The translations under genes and the position numbers were made by a program. Below, one piece after another: positions 12,309-21,699 of a stretch of DNA of 55,000 bases. The notes under the pieces are model-generated. The model was given only the letters and a program-made list of their open reading frames with translations, was not told the origin of the DNA and made no database searches. The DNA comes from Symbiodinium natans. Lineage: Eukaryota > Sar > Dinophyceae > Suessiales > Symbiodiniaceae. Each line of letters opens with the position of its first letter. Positions within the stretch are counted from its first letter, which is position 1. The stretch is from the NCBI GenBank assembly GCA_905221605.1, contig CAJNDS010002119.1, forward strand, positions 585,001-640,000. Direction: 5' to 3'.

Positions 12309-12441
12309 GTGAGTGCTAAGCGAGAGAAGGTTCACACGGTCGGAGGGTTTCAAAGTATACTTTTTTGGTAGGCGTTTCCAGGATGTGCGTTGCTGAACCT
12401 CTCTCTCTCTCTCTCCCTCCCTCCCTCTCTCTCCTGCTCAG
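12309..12441 (+). other. Predicted 133-nt GT-AG intron
   Basis: It starts GTGAGT and ends in a strong pyrimidine tract (12399-12434) followed by CTGCTCAG. Phases match on both sides (2 nt + 1 nt). Confidence 0.45.
12399..12434. repeat. CT/CCCT-rich tract
   Basis: A simple-sequence pyrimidine run that would serve as the polypyrimidine tract of the predicted acceptor at 12441. Confidence 0.9.
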
Positions 12442-12529
12442 AGGCTCAGCTGCAGCTGCTCACCCCGGCAGAGAGACCCATGACGTCTGCCTCGCCTGCT
12501 TCAACCGCCAAAACCTTTTGAAGCCTCGG
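12442..12529 (+). CDS. Probable exon B of the Tpt1N-UBL-RING gene
   Basis: An 88-nt exon reading GSAAAAHPGRETHDVCLACF and NRQNLLKPR, bounded by CTCAG on the left and GGTAAGG on the right. It ends on a complete codon and joins in frame to the large exon at 12852. The CxxC (CLAC) may be part of a small metal site or chance. Confidence 0.45.
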
Positions 12530-12851
12530 GTAAGGATGGTTTCGAGCTCTAGGGAAGGTTGCAAACAGCAGGTTTGCAAGCGAAGGACCTGTTAGCTTCT
12601 ATTTGCTTCTCAGTCGTAGTTGGTGAGACGATTCTTGGTTGGGTAGGTATTGACTTGCCACATGCGCCACCCGACATGCCACCCCATGAGCAACTGACAC
12701 GTCCGCCGTTCGATACACAAGCTGCCGAGCTGCCACATTATTTGCGGACCTGCGGAGCACAGTAAGCTTCGCTAGGGTTGTGGCAGTTGGCTTTGAGGTG
12801 TTTATGAGGTTATGAGACTTTTGGGCCTTTCGGGGGGTCTCGGGTCCACAG
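12530..12851 (+). other. Predicted 322-nt GT-AG intron
   Basis: It starts GTAAGG and ends GGGTCCACAG. Both flanking exons are in phase 0. The in-frame TGA at 12813-12815 falls inside it, explaining why the large exon's frame is closed upstream. Confidence 0.45.
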
Positions 12852-13901
12852 GTGTCGCAACACGGTCGCAGCATGAACGCCGAGCCATGGCGCCGCGAGG
12901 CCTCGAAGTCGCTTTCCGCCGTCCTTCGGCGGGATGCGCCCAAGCTTGGCCTGGAAGTGGATGGGGAGGGCTGGGTGAAGCTCTCAGATCTTCTGAGCTC
13001 TCCGACGGTGCGGCGGACCATGGGTGCCTTGGACTTCTTTCGACATGGCTTCACAGAAGAGAGGCTCTTGGATGTCATTGCCCTGTCAAACGCAGAAAAG
13101 AATCGGTACGAGCTCCAGGCAAGTGAGCGAGGAACCCTGGTCCGAGCAATCGACAAGAGGAAGTTGTCAACCGCCGAAGAAGCGAATGCAGCGACCACCC
13201 GAGGAGTCGACACGACCTTGTCGAGCGCCCAGGCCAGATGTCATTTGACGGTCCTGGGCCTCGACGGCAGTACCTTATGCGAAGTGCAGATTCCACAAGA
13301 CAGCTCCGTGATCAATGCACGCAGCGAAATTGCAAAGAAGACAGGCATCCCGATGCAGAGTCTGCAGCTGGTCTTGGAGTGCAAGAAGCTTGCTGATCCA
13401 ACAGCAAAGCTTCTTTCTGATCCCAAGCAAGAGGCAGAAGTCACTTGCATTCGTTCAGCCTTGGACCCCGGGGATGCTTGTGCCTGGTGTTGTGACGTTC
13501 TCGGAGTTCCAGTTCAGTCAAAATGCCCATGTAGGAGCCTCTACTGCATCACGTGCATTCGTGACATGATTGGCCTGAACGGCCAGCCGCCCAAGAGTTC
13601 CACCTGTCCAACCTGTCATCGACGCCTTTCGACATCCTCACGCGCGGAGGGTTCTTACACTAAGCGCCTGGATCTGGTTACAGCGTTGGACGGCAAGTAC
13701 GGCGCCTTGACGTGTCCGCGAGGTTGTGGCACATCATACCTTCGGATGTCTGCCCCGGAACACATGAACTCATGCCCTTGCACCAAGAAGAGATGTCCAG
13801 TGTGCCATGCATATTACACTGGAACTCGTGAGGCACATCATAGGATGTGTTTCGGATTGTTCGGTGACTTGGACGACCTTTTGGACGGCACGTTCCGATG
13901 A
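12852..13901 (+). CDS. Tpt1/KptA N-lobe - ubiquitin-like - RING - TRAF-like finger fusion protein (main exon)
   Basis: The large terminal exon encodes about 349 residues; the first ATG is at 12873 if unspliced, and numbering here starts from that Met. Residues about 10-100 match the winged-helix N lobe of Tpt1/KptA RNA 2'-phosphotransferase: SKSLSAVLRRDAPKLGLEVD, GEGWVKLSDLL, IALSNAEKNRYEL, TLVRAI. The family's usual LRH is LRR here, and the ADP-ribosyltransferase-like C lobe is absent, so the enzyme activity is probably lost. Residues about 121-195 form a ubiquitin-like fold (LTVLGLDGSTLCEVQIP, INARSEIAKKTGIP, LVLECKKL). Residues about 203-248 form a RING-like cysteine array (CAWC, CPC, CITC, CPTC). 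Residues about 280-326 form a TRAF-like finger (CPRGCG, EHMNSC, CPVC, HHRMC). Together they suggest a ubiquitin ligase or adaptor with an RNA- or phosphate-binding head. The function is inferred; the domain string is visible. Confidence 0.82.
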   Translation: MSQHGRSMNAEPWRREASKSLSAVLRRDAPKLGLEVDGEGWVKLSDLLSSPTVRRTMGALDFFRHGFTEERLLDVIALSNAEKNRYELQASERGTLVRAIDKRKLSTAEEANAATTRGVDTTLSSAQARCHLTVLGLDGSTLCEVQIPQDSSVINARSEIAKKTGIPMQSLQLVLECKKLADPTAKLLSDPKQEAEVTCIRSALDPGDACAWCCDVLGVPVQSKCPCRSLYCITCIRDMIGLNGQPPKSSTCPTCHRRLSTSSRAEGSYTKRLDLVTALDGKYGALTCPRGCGTSYLRMSAPEHMNSCPCTKKRCPVCHAYYTGTREAHHRMCFGLFGDLDDLLDGTFR

Positions 13902-15376
13902 GGCATGGCAGACAGACTGAGGAGCTGTACATCTTCACTTCTGAGCTAGTAAAATGCCTCGGCAGTGCAAGGGAGGCTTCAGGGAGGTGATGTTTTGGGG
14001 TTGTCTTGAGGGTCCAGAATCCTCGGCATTGAGAAAGCTGTAATTACAACCGACGCACCTCTTGCTAGCTAACCCATCTTCGCTGAAAACCTAAGTCTTC
14101 CAGCAGCACCTCTTTGTGGAAGGAGTGCTCTCCCGGCTATGCCACTTACCTCCCGAGAATGAAATTTGAATAACTTTCGGTGCCAGGCTTGTGCTCGCTA
14201 TGTCGAGGCTCAGCACCCGGCAGGACTGAGATTGCGCGGCTCAGGGGGATTCTGTCTGAAGGGTTGAGGATGGCTTGAGGCTTCACTGCGAGCGAAGGGA
14301 AGGCCACCCTAAATCCCAGCCCTGAAGCCAGAACCCCACGCCGAAACCCTACAGGATCGTGGAAACCTCCTCTTATGCCTGGAGGTGGGATGGGAGGGCT
14401 CTCGGCAAGAGGGTTCTAAGAAACAGGAGGTGTGAAGAGCTACGAAGCTACGTACTCGACATCTGCGGCGTTTGTGTCAGTCTTGTGAGCGCCCGTGATC
14501 TGCTGGTCGGTCCATGATCTCCTAGAATCCTAGAAGCCAGAGGTCTATGTGTCCCTCGGGCCGCATTCCTTTGAAGCAGCACGGGCCTTAGAGCAGGACA
14601 TTGAGATTTCCCCGACATGGGGGTCCCCCTAATTTTCCTTCCATCGCATAGGCCTTTGTATAGGAGCTGTCAAACAGGGCCATCTGCGGAAGCGTTTGCC
14701 GCTTGGGCCAGCAGACGGGCTTCAGGGCCTTCAGCTCTTGAAGGTTTCATGATGACTCAGGGCATCTCAGGGCTCCCCTTGTAGTCTATTTGGGGGGGGG
14801 GGGGGGGGGACCGATCTTCCGCGACAGACTGAAGGGGGCATCGCAAAAGGCAAATCACCGGAGAGATCCGGAGATCACAGGTTTCTGCACCGGAGCTCCA
14901 CAGCCCGGGCCTAGAGTGGGGCGTCTAAGGATGAGAAGTCCCCAAGCCCCAAAAGCACCAGGCTACCTCTCCGCTTCCTTCCCATCCACCTGGTCCTGAG
15001 ACGCAGGCATCGTCGGGGGAGCGTTTTGGACTTTCAGTCGAGGAGGGCGACTCTGAAAGATTTTACGGCGCTGAGATATTAGGGCGATTCCAAGAACTCT
15101 CAACCCCGGCCCGGAACTTGCCCGAGCTTGACCTTGGACCCCATCACCTGCAATGCTCGTCAACTTCCAGGGTTCCAAGCGCTTTCTGCGAGTGTCAGTG
15201 TTGCCGAAACAGCCTGGTAAGCCCTGAGAAGGGCATCGAATGCTTCAAGAAGCCAGGTTTTTCAAGTAGCGCAAGATTCCCTAGGCCCTGTAGCCTTCTT
15301 GACAACAAGATACTCACTTGTAGCCGAAAAGCAAAGAAGCGATTCTTTCAGATTCAGAACCGGGATTGTGTTCTAG
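13902..15376. other. No gene recognised
   Basis: 3' flank of the RING gene. It contains a G18 homopolymer at 14792-14809 and otherwise low-complexity, diverged TTTAGGG-like words. No AATAAA signal is expected or seen. Confidence 0.35.
14792..14809. repeat. Poly-G tract (18 nt)
   Basis: 18 uninterrupted G; a possible G-quadruplex former and a risk point for assembly error. Confidence 0.95.
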
Positions 15377-15640
15377 AGGTGCCGTTATAAGCCCGACGGT
15401 GGCCCAACAGTCTCGAACCGAGCCCTTGCGGCGGAGCGGGAGGCCTCAGGGAAAGCCTCCCGGAGAAGCTCCCGGGCCTCCCGGGCCTCGGACGCGCACT
15501 CGGCTCCGCCGCTTCTACGGCTGCCGGCCCAGCAGGGAGCCCCAAGCATCCAAACAGTCCAACAGCGAGCGAACGCGAATCACAGGGGTGCACCTCCCCC
15601 ACCGTTTAGCCTCGTTCGTCCTCAAGTCAGTTTAGTGTGA
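15377..15640 (+). CDS. Exon-like Ala/Ser/Arg-rich segment
   Basis: The frame reads TVSNRALAAEREASGKASRR then SSRASRASDAHSAPPLLRLP and QTVQQRANANHR, ending at TGA 15638-15640. An acceptor-like CCCAACAG sits at 15403-15410. Codons are strongly G/C-ending, unlike the flanks. The RS/RAS repeats resemble disordered linker sequence. The other two + frames are also open, so frame choice is uncertain. No family was recognised. Confidence 0.25.
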   Translation, partial: RCRYKPDGGPTVSNRALAAEREASGKASRRSSRASRASDAHSAPPLLRLPAQQGAPSIQTVQQRANANHRGAPPPPFSLVRPQVSLV

Positions 15641-17373
15641 GATGTACCCTTAATGTACCCTTACAGTGCTGCACGAAGAATCGCCATTCCTGCTTGTGTG
15701 GAGATGTCTGCAGAGTACAGCTATCGAGCAGATCTGTGGCCATCTACTACATGCATCTCTGCCATTGAATCCTTGCTGCGACCACACTTCGGGTTACACC
15801 TGGAAAGTTTTGCCCTCCATCCCCTTCCGCATTAATTATGACAATGATGACATAGGCGCGAAGCTGAAGCTGTCGGCATCCCAGTCGCTGAAGATGCGCT
15901 AGCGTGCTCGCCGGCTCTGCTAATGTCAGGGCGCGCTTGGCGTTAGCACGTCTCATTTGCGCAGTGTGGGCGTTCCTGTGGTCTCTAGTGTGGATCGAAA
16001 TATAAAGCTGAATGAACCGTCCGTCTAAACTAACGAGACACATCAAGCTAAAGCTGCTATATGAAGGACATGGATCAATGGAAGGACTGGGTTTGCATGG
16101 CGTAGTACTATGACTTGTACTGCTGAGTTACCAGCATTTTAAGCCTGGGGAGCCTGGGGCTGGGGTTAAGCAAACTTGCCGGCTTCAATCCACAAAGAAC
16201 ACAAGCAGGCCCAGATCTTCGTGTCCATACTCCGCTCGCACTGGCAGGACGAGGTTTGGGGTTTGGGAGTGGGTCTTTGGTGGTTCAAGGGCGGCGTTCA
16301 CGCGCCCATGGGCGCGGCATCGAGAAACGTCCGGTGCAGTCAAGTCAAGGGCCACTTTGCTTCTTGCATTCACTCTTCATGTGTTCATGTGAGCAGATTG
16401 ATCAGCAGAGGGAGTCGTGTCATCGTTGCTGTTCAGAAATATAGGTTCTCGGCTGTAAACGACAGGATTCCAGGGCGAGTGTTTGCTGGACCGTTCTTCC
16501 ACTCTTATCCACTCTTATTCCTAGACCCCTTTGCCCCTGGCACCCTGGCGGCTAGAAGAACTCTTCTATCGTGCCTTCGACACCATGGAAAGCCGAATCT
16601 TCAGACCCAAAGCCTCCCACGGTTCCGCGGCACAGGTCATCACCCTGCTCATGCTGAAGATCATCCAATTTTCGTGCTCGAGCCTAAAGATGCAAGCTGC
16701 AAGCGGGACCCTGTCGTAGGCATGGCCGCAGGACAGCCCCTTGCACCACTCACACACCTACTCTGAAATTTGGGGTTTACCTGTAACAAATCAGGCGAAC
16801 AGCCTCATCTGTGCCGCCATCTCTTCGCAGATGCACTCAGAGGGACTGCAAGGTTGAGGGCAGTCGGGTTCCCCCCTTTGTTCGCTTCTCACTCAGCAAG
16901 GCAGCTTGATGTTCCGGGGGCAGCTGCCCGCCTCCGGTTCGGGTTTACCCTGCTGATCGTTTTTTTGGCCCGAGGCAAAGATCCTTCCTTGCAAGAGTAC
17001 CTTAGTCGCTTAGCCTGCTTGACTGATGGTCGCAATGTTGCTGTCGTGCTTGCTGGGTGTTGCCACGGCCGCGCACGGACCGGGCACCCGGCAAAGATGC
17101 ATGGGTCAACTTCAAACTAGAAGGCTGCAGGCTTCACGGTTCCAGAGCGTGTCCCGAATTATTTCGGCGCCCATGCTCGTTCAGTCTGACTGCCCGATAA
17201 CCGCATCGGGGCTTGAGAAGTCAAGTAGGGGTGTGTAGGGTCATGTGGGGTAGTTTTCTGTCGGGGCCTGAGGGTATTTCTGGGAGGACCTTGGACCGAA
17301 AACGAGCCGAGCTTGCTCTTGCAAAGGCGTGCAGGAAGCCCCAGGAGCTGCTAGTTGCAAGCTTTGCAAACCA
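15641..17373. other. No firm gene; weak open frames
   Basis: Weak coding-like frames occur at 16510-16720 (containing LEELFYRAFDTMESRIFRPK) and at 17026-17238, which starts with a signal-peptide-like MVAMLLSCLLGVATAAHGPG. Neither has splice support or a recognised domain, so they are not called as genes. Confidence 0.3.
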
Positions 17374-17752
17374 GGGTTTAGGGTTTAGGGTCCAGGGTTT
17401 AGTGCCCAGCCTAGGGTTTTAGGGTTTTAGGGTTTTAGGGTTTTACGGTTTTACGGTTTGTACGGTTTGTACGGTTTGTACGGTTTGTACGGTTTTAGGG
17501 TTTTAGGGTTTTAGGGTTTTAGGGTTTTAGGGTTTTAGGGTTTCAGGGTTTTAGGGTTTTAGGGTTTTAGGGTTTTCGGGTTTCCGGGTTGTTTGGGTTT
17601 TCAGGTTTTCGGGTTTTTCGGGTTTTTGGGTTTCAGGGTTTCAGGGTTTTTGGGTTTCAGGGTTTCAGGGTTTCAGGGTTTCAGGGTTTCAGGGTTTCAG
17701 GGTTTCAGGGTTTCAGGGTTTCAGGGTTTCAGGGTTTCAGGGTTTCGGGTAT
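17374..17752 (+). repeat. Degenerate telomere-type array: TTTAGGG to TTTTAGGG to TACGGTTTG to TTTCAGGG
   Basis: About 380 bp of tandem units in homogeneous sub-blocks: TTTAGGG (17378-17400), TTTTAGGG (about 17414-17440 and 17494-17575), a TACGGTTTG block (about 17446-17493) and TTTCAGGG (about 17630-17746). TTTAGGG is the telomere unit of dinoflagellates and many plants. The block-wise variants imply local amplification of mutated units rather than a terminal telomere. The periodic open frames (FRVSGFQG...) are artefacts. Confidence 0.93.
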
Positions 17753-19056
17753 CTGTGAACGCGCATCCGTTCTTCCACTGTGCTGGAGTGTGGGTCCCGG
17801 CAATTGGCTTGACGCTGCAAAGTCGTTGTCCTTTTCCGCTGCCTCCCTTGGCAGCGACATTCTCACACAAGCACGTGTGAGCTCTACGTAAGTTATATAA
17901 GTCATCACCCTGCACACCGAATTGCGGAGAGGAGCTCGCCTGGCGCCCTCTCCGGCAAGGTGGAGCTGAGTTTCTTGGTTTGAACGCGCCAAAGTCCCGA
18001 ATCCCAAAGACTCAAAGGCTTGAGAAAACAGCCTCCAATCCGAACAAGACATGTGCATAGGGGTTTTGTGCGGGAGGTGGCTATACAAAAACTGACGCAT
18101 GTATCCTTGAGTTGTTTCTACATATCTGTTTTTATATGTAAAAAAGCTGTCAGGCAGTGCGTGTTTGGAGCTTACAGTGTTGAAGCTTCGGCTCTTTGTC
18201 TCACTTCTTGGCGCTTTAAAGCCTGAATGCGTAGCTTCTCCGTTCCCAGATGATTCTCGTATACAGGAAGGTCGAGCAACTGATGCGCTTCAACGTCCTA
18301 AAGCCGAAATCTCAACAAACGTTGCGGCTTGCAAAATGCATCTAGTGCATTTTGGCTTTCAACTGAATAGCTTTACCATCTTCGATGTTAGGCTCAAGCC
18401 CTTTTGGGCTTTTAATCAGTTCATATACTTTATCTTGATACCCCAACCCCACTCAAGGATCATATGTGAGTTTCAAGAGCACATGAGCGCGAGGTTGTAG
18501 GCAGAGATCGAAGAGCCAGGCATGGTAAGGTTGGAGGCATGGAAGGTTTCGGGTTCAGGGTCTTGAAGGGGCCGGTGCGTGGTTCCCGTCTTGCTTGATT
18601 CGACTCTGTTGTAATGTTGTAGAACTCTAACCCCCCCCCACAAAAACACAAAAAACAAAACAATTCAAGAAGAACGCGCAACACCATTCCTGGAAGACCC
18701 TGGAAGTGCTAGGTCTGCCACGTTCAGCTGTGAAGGCCTCTGAACCCTGAGGAGCCAAATGCAAACCTAGCAAAAGATTGTAAAACATCGGTGTTTCGAC
18801 CTCTGTGGGGGGCGAGGCTTTCACACCGGGACGCCGCGGCTGCAGCTGTACATTGGCTCGCCCCCTCAGGGGCCGCTGGACACCATGATTGATTCGCGGC
18901 TATTGTATGTTTTGCTAGTGTTTTGCTGTCGTTTCTTGGCAGTTCACAGGTTGGTTGCGCCTTCGGCTGAACAGCCTAGGACCTGGGATCTACAGATTCC
19001 TGGGTGTTCAGCCGAAACTGTCGCTTAGCAGCCTCAGCACCGCCTGATCTTTTTAG
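17753..19056. other. No gene recognised
   Basis: No convincing exon, RNA gene or transposon. AT-richer patches lie around 18100-18480. Confidence 0.35.
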
Positions 19057-19112
19057 AAGGGGGGAGGGGTTGGGGGGGGTGGGGGGGGTGGCGGGGGGTG
19101 GCGGGGGGGGGG
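19057..19112. repeat. G-rich tract
   Basis: Runs of 4-10 G separated by T or TGGC; a potential G-quadruplex region. The complementary proline-rich frames are artefacts. Confidence 0.9.
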
Positions 19113-19162
19113 TCGGGTCTGGGAAGCTTTTCGCAACAGTCTTTTTTCCTTCCAGAGCATAA

Positions 19163-19189
19163 CAGCAGCAGCAGCAGCAGCAGCAGCAG
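19163..19189. repeat. (CAG)9 microsatellite
   Basis: Nine uninterrupted CAG units. Confidence 0.95.
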
Positions 19190-19599
19190 TCTGTGCGAGA
19201 GGTGTATACGAAAAGCTTGGTCCCGCTTGTGCCGCGGGCCTGGCCAGCAAGACCTCGTGCGACATGAAAGGCTATGATGAATCAAAGCCCCTTGGCGGGG
19301 TTTCTGGGATTGCCCCTGGTTCTCTACTTCCTTACAGTAATTGAAGGGCAATGTAGCGTGGGATCCGTCCTCCTAGGAGGTAGTGAAAGATGTCCAGATT
19401 TGTCCGAGTAGTTAAGAAGACCTTTTGGATTCGAAGAGTTTTCAGCTTATCCAACTTTGTGTGGCAAATTGTGCAAATGGTGTTTTCCGAAATTGGGGTA
19501 ACTTATTGGGGTCCTGTTTGCAAGGGGATCCTACTATTTGGTCTATTTTGGGGTCCCTTAATTTCGCAAACCCCCATAAATGAATTTGGTTCTTGGATC

Positions 19600-20330
19600 T
19601 TGTAGGTAGCAGGATGATGCCGAAATTTGTTTGAGACATGGTTCACGCTTCCAATTATTCAGGTGCCAAAGAAGAAACTCAGGTCCTAATTCGGGTGGAG
19701 AACTCATGTAGATTTCTTTCGAGCTTTATACTTTGGTTTTCCGGTGTGGGGGGTTCGAAATCGATGACCCTCTCGGTGTTTCCTGCAGACGTGCGCCATT
19801 CAAATCGCGACCCTCTCGGTGTTTCCACATGCTTGCATCGCTTTCGCCCCGGTCCCGTACGCATACTCTTCGTGATCAGAGTTGTCGTCGTCTGCGGGCG
19901 TTCCGTCTTTGTGTTCGTGAAGTATGGAATGGTTCTGGAGTGCAAACTCGCGCTGATAGGAAACCTCGATTTAATGCTCCATTTCCTCTCCAAGTTATCG
20001 ACGGGGAATGTCTGCGTTTTGTAGAAAATTCTCGATTTATTTGACATGATGTATTTATTGTTGTTAGTTCTCAGCTTCCTTGTCTGCATATTTTTCACAG
20101 ACAAATCCTATTCCTCTCGTTGTAACAGTAAACCTGTATTGGCCTGTTCTGTATTTCGAGTATACCTTTGTTCGATGTTCAGCTCACCTCTTTGGTTTTT
20201 ATGTTTTCCATAGCTCACTAAACTCTGTCCCGCTCCATGCTAACTGTTCCTTTTTTTGCAGGCTTATGGTTGATCGGAAACCTCTATCTCCTCTAGAATG
20301 AACAAAATGGCGCTTGTATGAGAACCTAAC
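19600..20330. other. AT-richer island with an 18-bp direct repeat
   Basis: Composition is clearly more AT-rich than the flanks, with T-rich + strand text. GACCCTCTCGGTGTTTCC occurs at 19766-19783 and again at 19809-19826. Both strands are open over about 19680-20100 (141 codons on the minus strand), but neither translation shows a known motif. An insertion of organellar or mobile origin is possible; I could not identify it. Confidence 0.4.
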
Positions 20331-20550
20331 CCGAAAAGAAAAGATATGGGCCCACTAGGCTTTAGGGTTTGGGATTTAAGGGGTGAGGGTTGGCGGCCTT
20401 GGGGCTTTAGGGTTAGGGGCCTACGTAGGACTGCCTTCCCTTCTTTTTGTCGTCCTTCTTACACTCCTTTCTCTCGTTCCGTCTTTCTTTCATTCCCTCG
20501 TTCTGTTTTGCATCTTTTTTCCTCTCGTCCCGAGAACGTATTCTGCCAAG

Positions 20551-20819
20551 GTCTTCGACCTACCGTGCCACGTGCGAACCCGGAGAGCCAGGCTGCTTTG
20601 TGTGCATGACCTTTGCAGCTGGATCCACCTCTGGCCACTGGTTCTTGAGAGATTTTGTTTTTGCCTCAAAGATGAGCAGCCATGCCACGCTAAAATCCGA
20701 AAATTGTTTGGCTTTTGGAATTGTGTCAGGGACCGGCCAGTTCCTTCGAGAGTTGGTCTTCGCAGTGGGGGAACCATTGCTCGCGCAGGGTGCGCACGTT
20801 TGGTATTCAGGCCCAAATG
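20551..20819 (+). CDS. Probable internal exon, unknown protein
   Basis: A long pyrimidine-rich stretch (about 20435-20540) leads to TGCCAAG|G. The exon then reads TYRATCEPGEPGCFVCMTFA, GHWFLRDFVFASKM, AFGIVSGTGQFLRELVFAVG and HVWYSGPNG and ends at a good donor, ATG|GTAGGT (20820). At 269 nt its size, codon rhythm and both splice signals support a real exon. The GTGQF loop faintly recalls beta-barrel proteins such as dirigent-like folds, but I do not assign a family. Confidence 0.38.
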
Positions 20820-21122
20820 GTAGGTTGCGTCCCCGCTTTTGAACCCTGAGCACCTTGCAACATCCTGCACAACCAGCAGCCGAGGTCATCCTGCGCAAGA
20901 CATTCTGCACCTGGCTGACGGTTCCTTCCCACACGTCTTGGGTCTCATGACCCGTTCAACACCGTCACCTGATTGGCTTTGGAGCTTCGGTCCTTCTGGA
21001 CATTTGAGATGAGGATGTTTGGTTTGTGCTTGCGGCATAGCGAGACCCTGAGCTGGTAGCACTCACAGGCCTTTGCTGTCGCATGGCATGTTTGGGGACA
21101 GAAGTAGCAAGGTTAGTTAGCC

Positions 21123-21445
21123 ATGGAATCAGATGTCTACAAAGCACATATTCTGCGCTATGGTCTGCTGCCAGTGAAACCATCGCGCGCGGACCTACAT
21201 TAAGGTGAAGGATGACGAAGGGGATTCAGCTGCGGCGGGTTCCAGTATTCATGAACCTCCTACTAAGGTCATTGAAGACCATCAAGTCGGATGCACTGGT
21301 TGGCCTGGGCTTCGCTGGGAACAGCCGGCTGCATCACCCTGGCATCATCCGCAACTTGCTGGTGGAGGACGGAAGCTCCTACTTCACCTTGTGCATGCCC
21401 CAATGTACCTGGGCCAAGCTCAGCCTTCAGGGTATCAACCGTTGA
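21123..21445 (+). pseudogene. Coding segment spread over three frames (decayed gene?)
   Basis: Starting at ATG 21123, frame 1 reads MESDVYKAHILRYGLLPVKP. From about 21180 a second frame continues RTYIKVKDDEGDSAAAG to TKVIEDHQ. From about 21280 a third continues SDALVGLGFAGNSRLHHPGI to NLLVEDGSSYFTLCMPQCTW. Each piece is coding-like only in its own frame and they abut with no room for introns. This is what small indels in a former gene, or sequencing errors, would leave. No family was recognised. Confidence 0.35.
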
Positions 21446-21524
21446 CCCTAAATCCTACAACCCCCTGTTTTTTTTTTGGGATGCCGATCGCATTGTGATT
21501 TGCGTTCATGCCGTTGCCCCCACA

Positions 21525-21538
21525 CCCCCCCCCCCCCC
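21525..21538. repeat. Poly-C tract
   Basis: 14 C directly before AG at 21539-21540, which could act as the pyrimidine tract of a splice acceptor. Confidence 0.9.
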
Positions 21539-21540
21539 AG

Positions 21541-21699
21541 CTCCCGGAACCAGTCATCACCCTCATGGCTTAAGATTCGAGCTCCAGCACCTGGGATGGC
21601 CTTGTTTTGTTTTGAAACTGAAGGTGGCGGCATTAATCCGCTCGGTTCGACATCCTGCCCCAACAGCACTTACCCTGGGTTCATCTGCTCCTCGCCCTG
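21541..21699 (+). CDS. Exon-like segment, unknown protein
   Basis: Directly after the poly-C/AG the frame reads SSRNQSSPSWLKIRAPAPGM and ALFCFETEGGGINPLGSTSC, ending at TGA near 21699. It may belong with the frameshifted segment upstream. No known domain. Confidence 0.25.

Noticed and set aside
17589-17891. FRVSGFQG-repeat proteins
   Set aside because: Translations of the TTTCAGGG array in different frames.
19034-19351. Proline/alanine-repeat minus-strand frames
   Set aside because: Produced by the G-rich tract and the CAG repeat.
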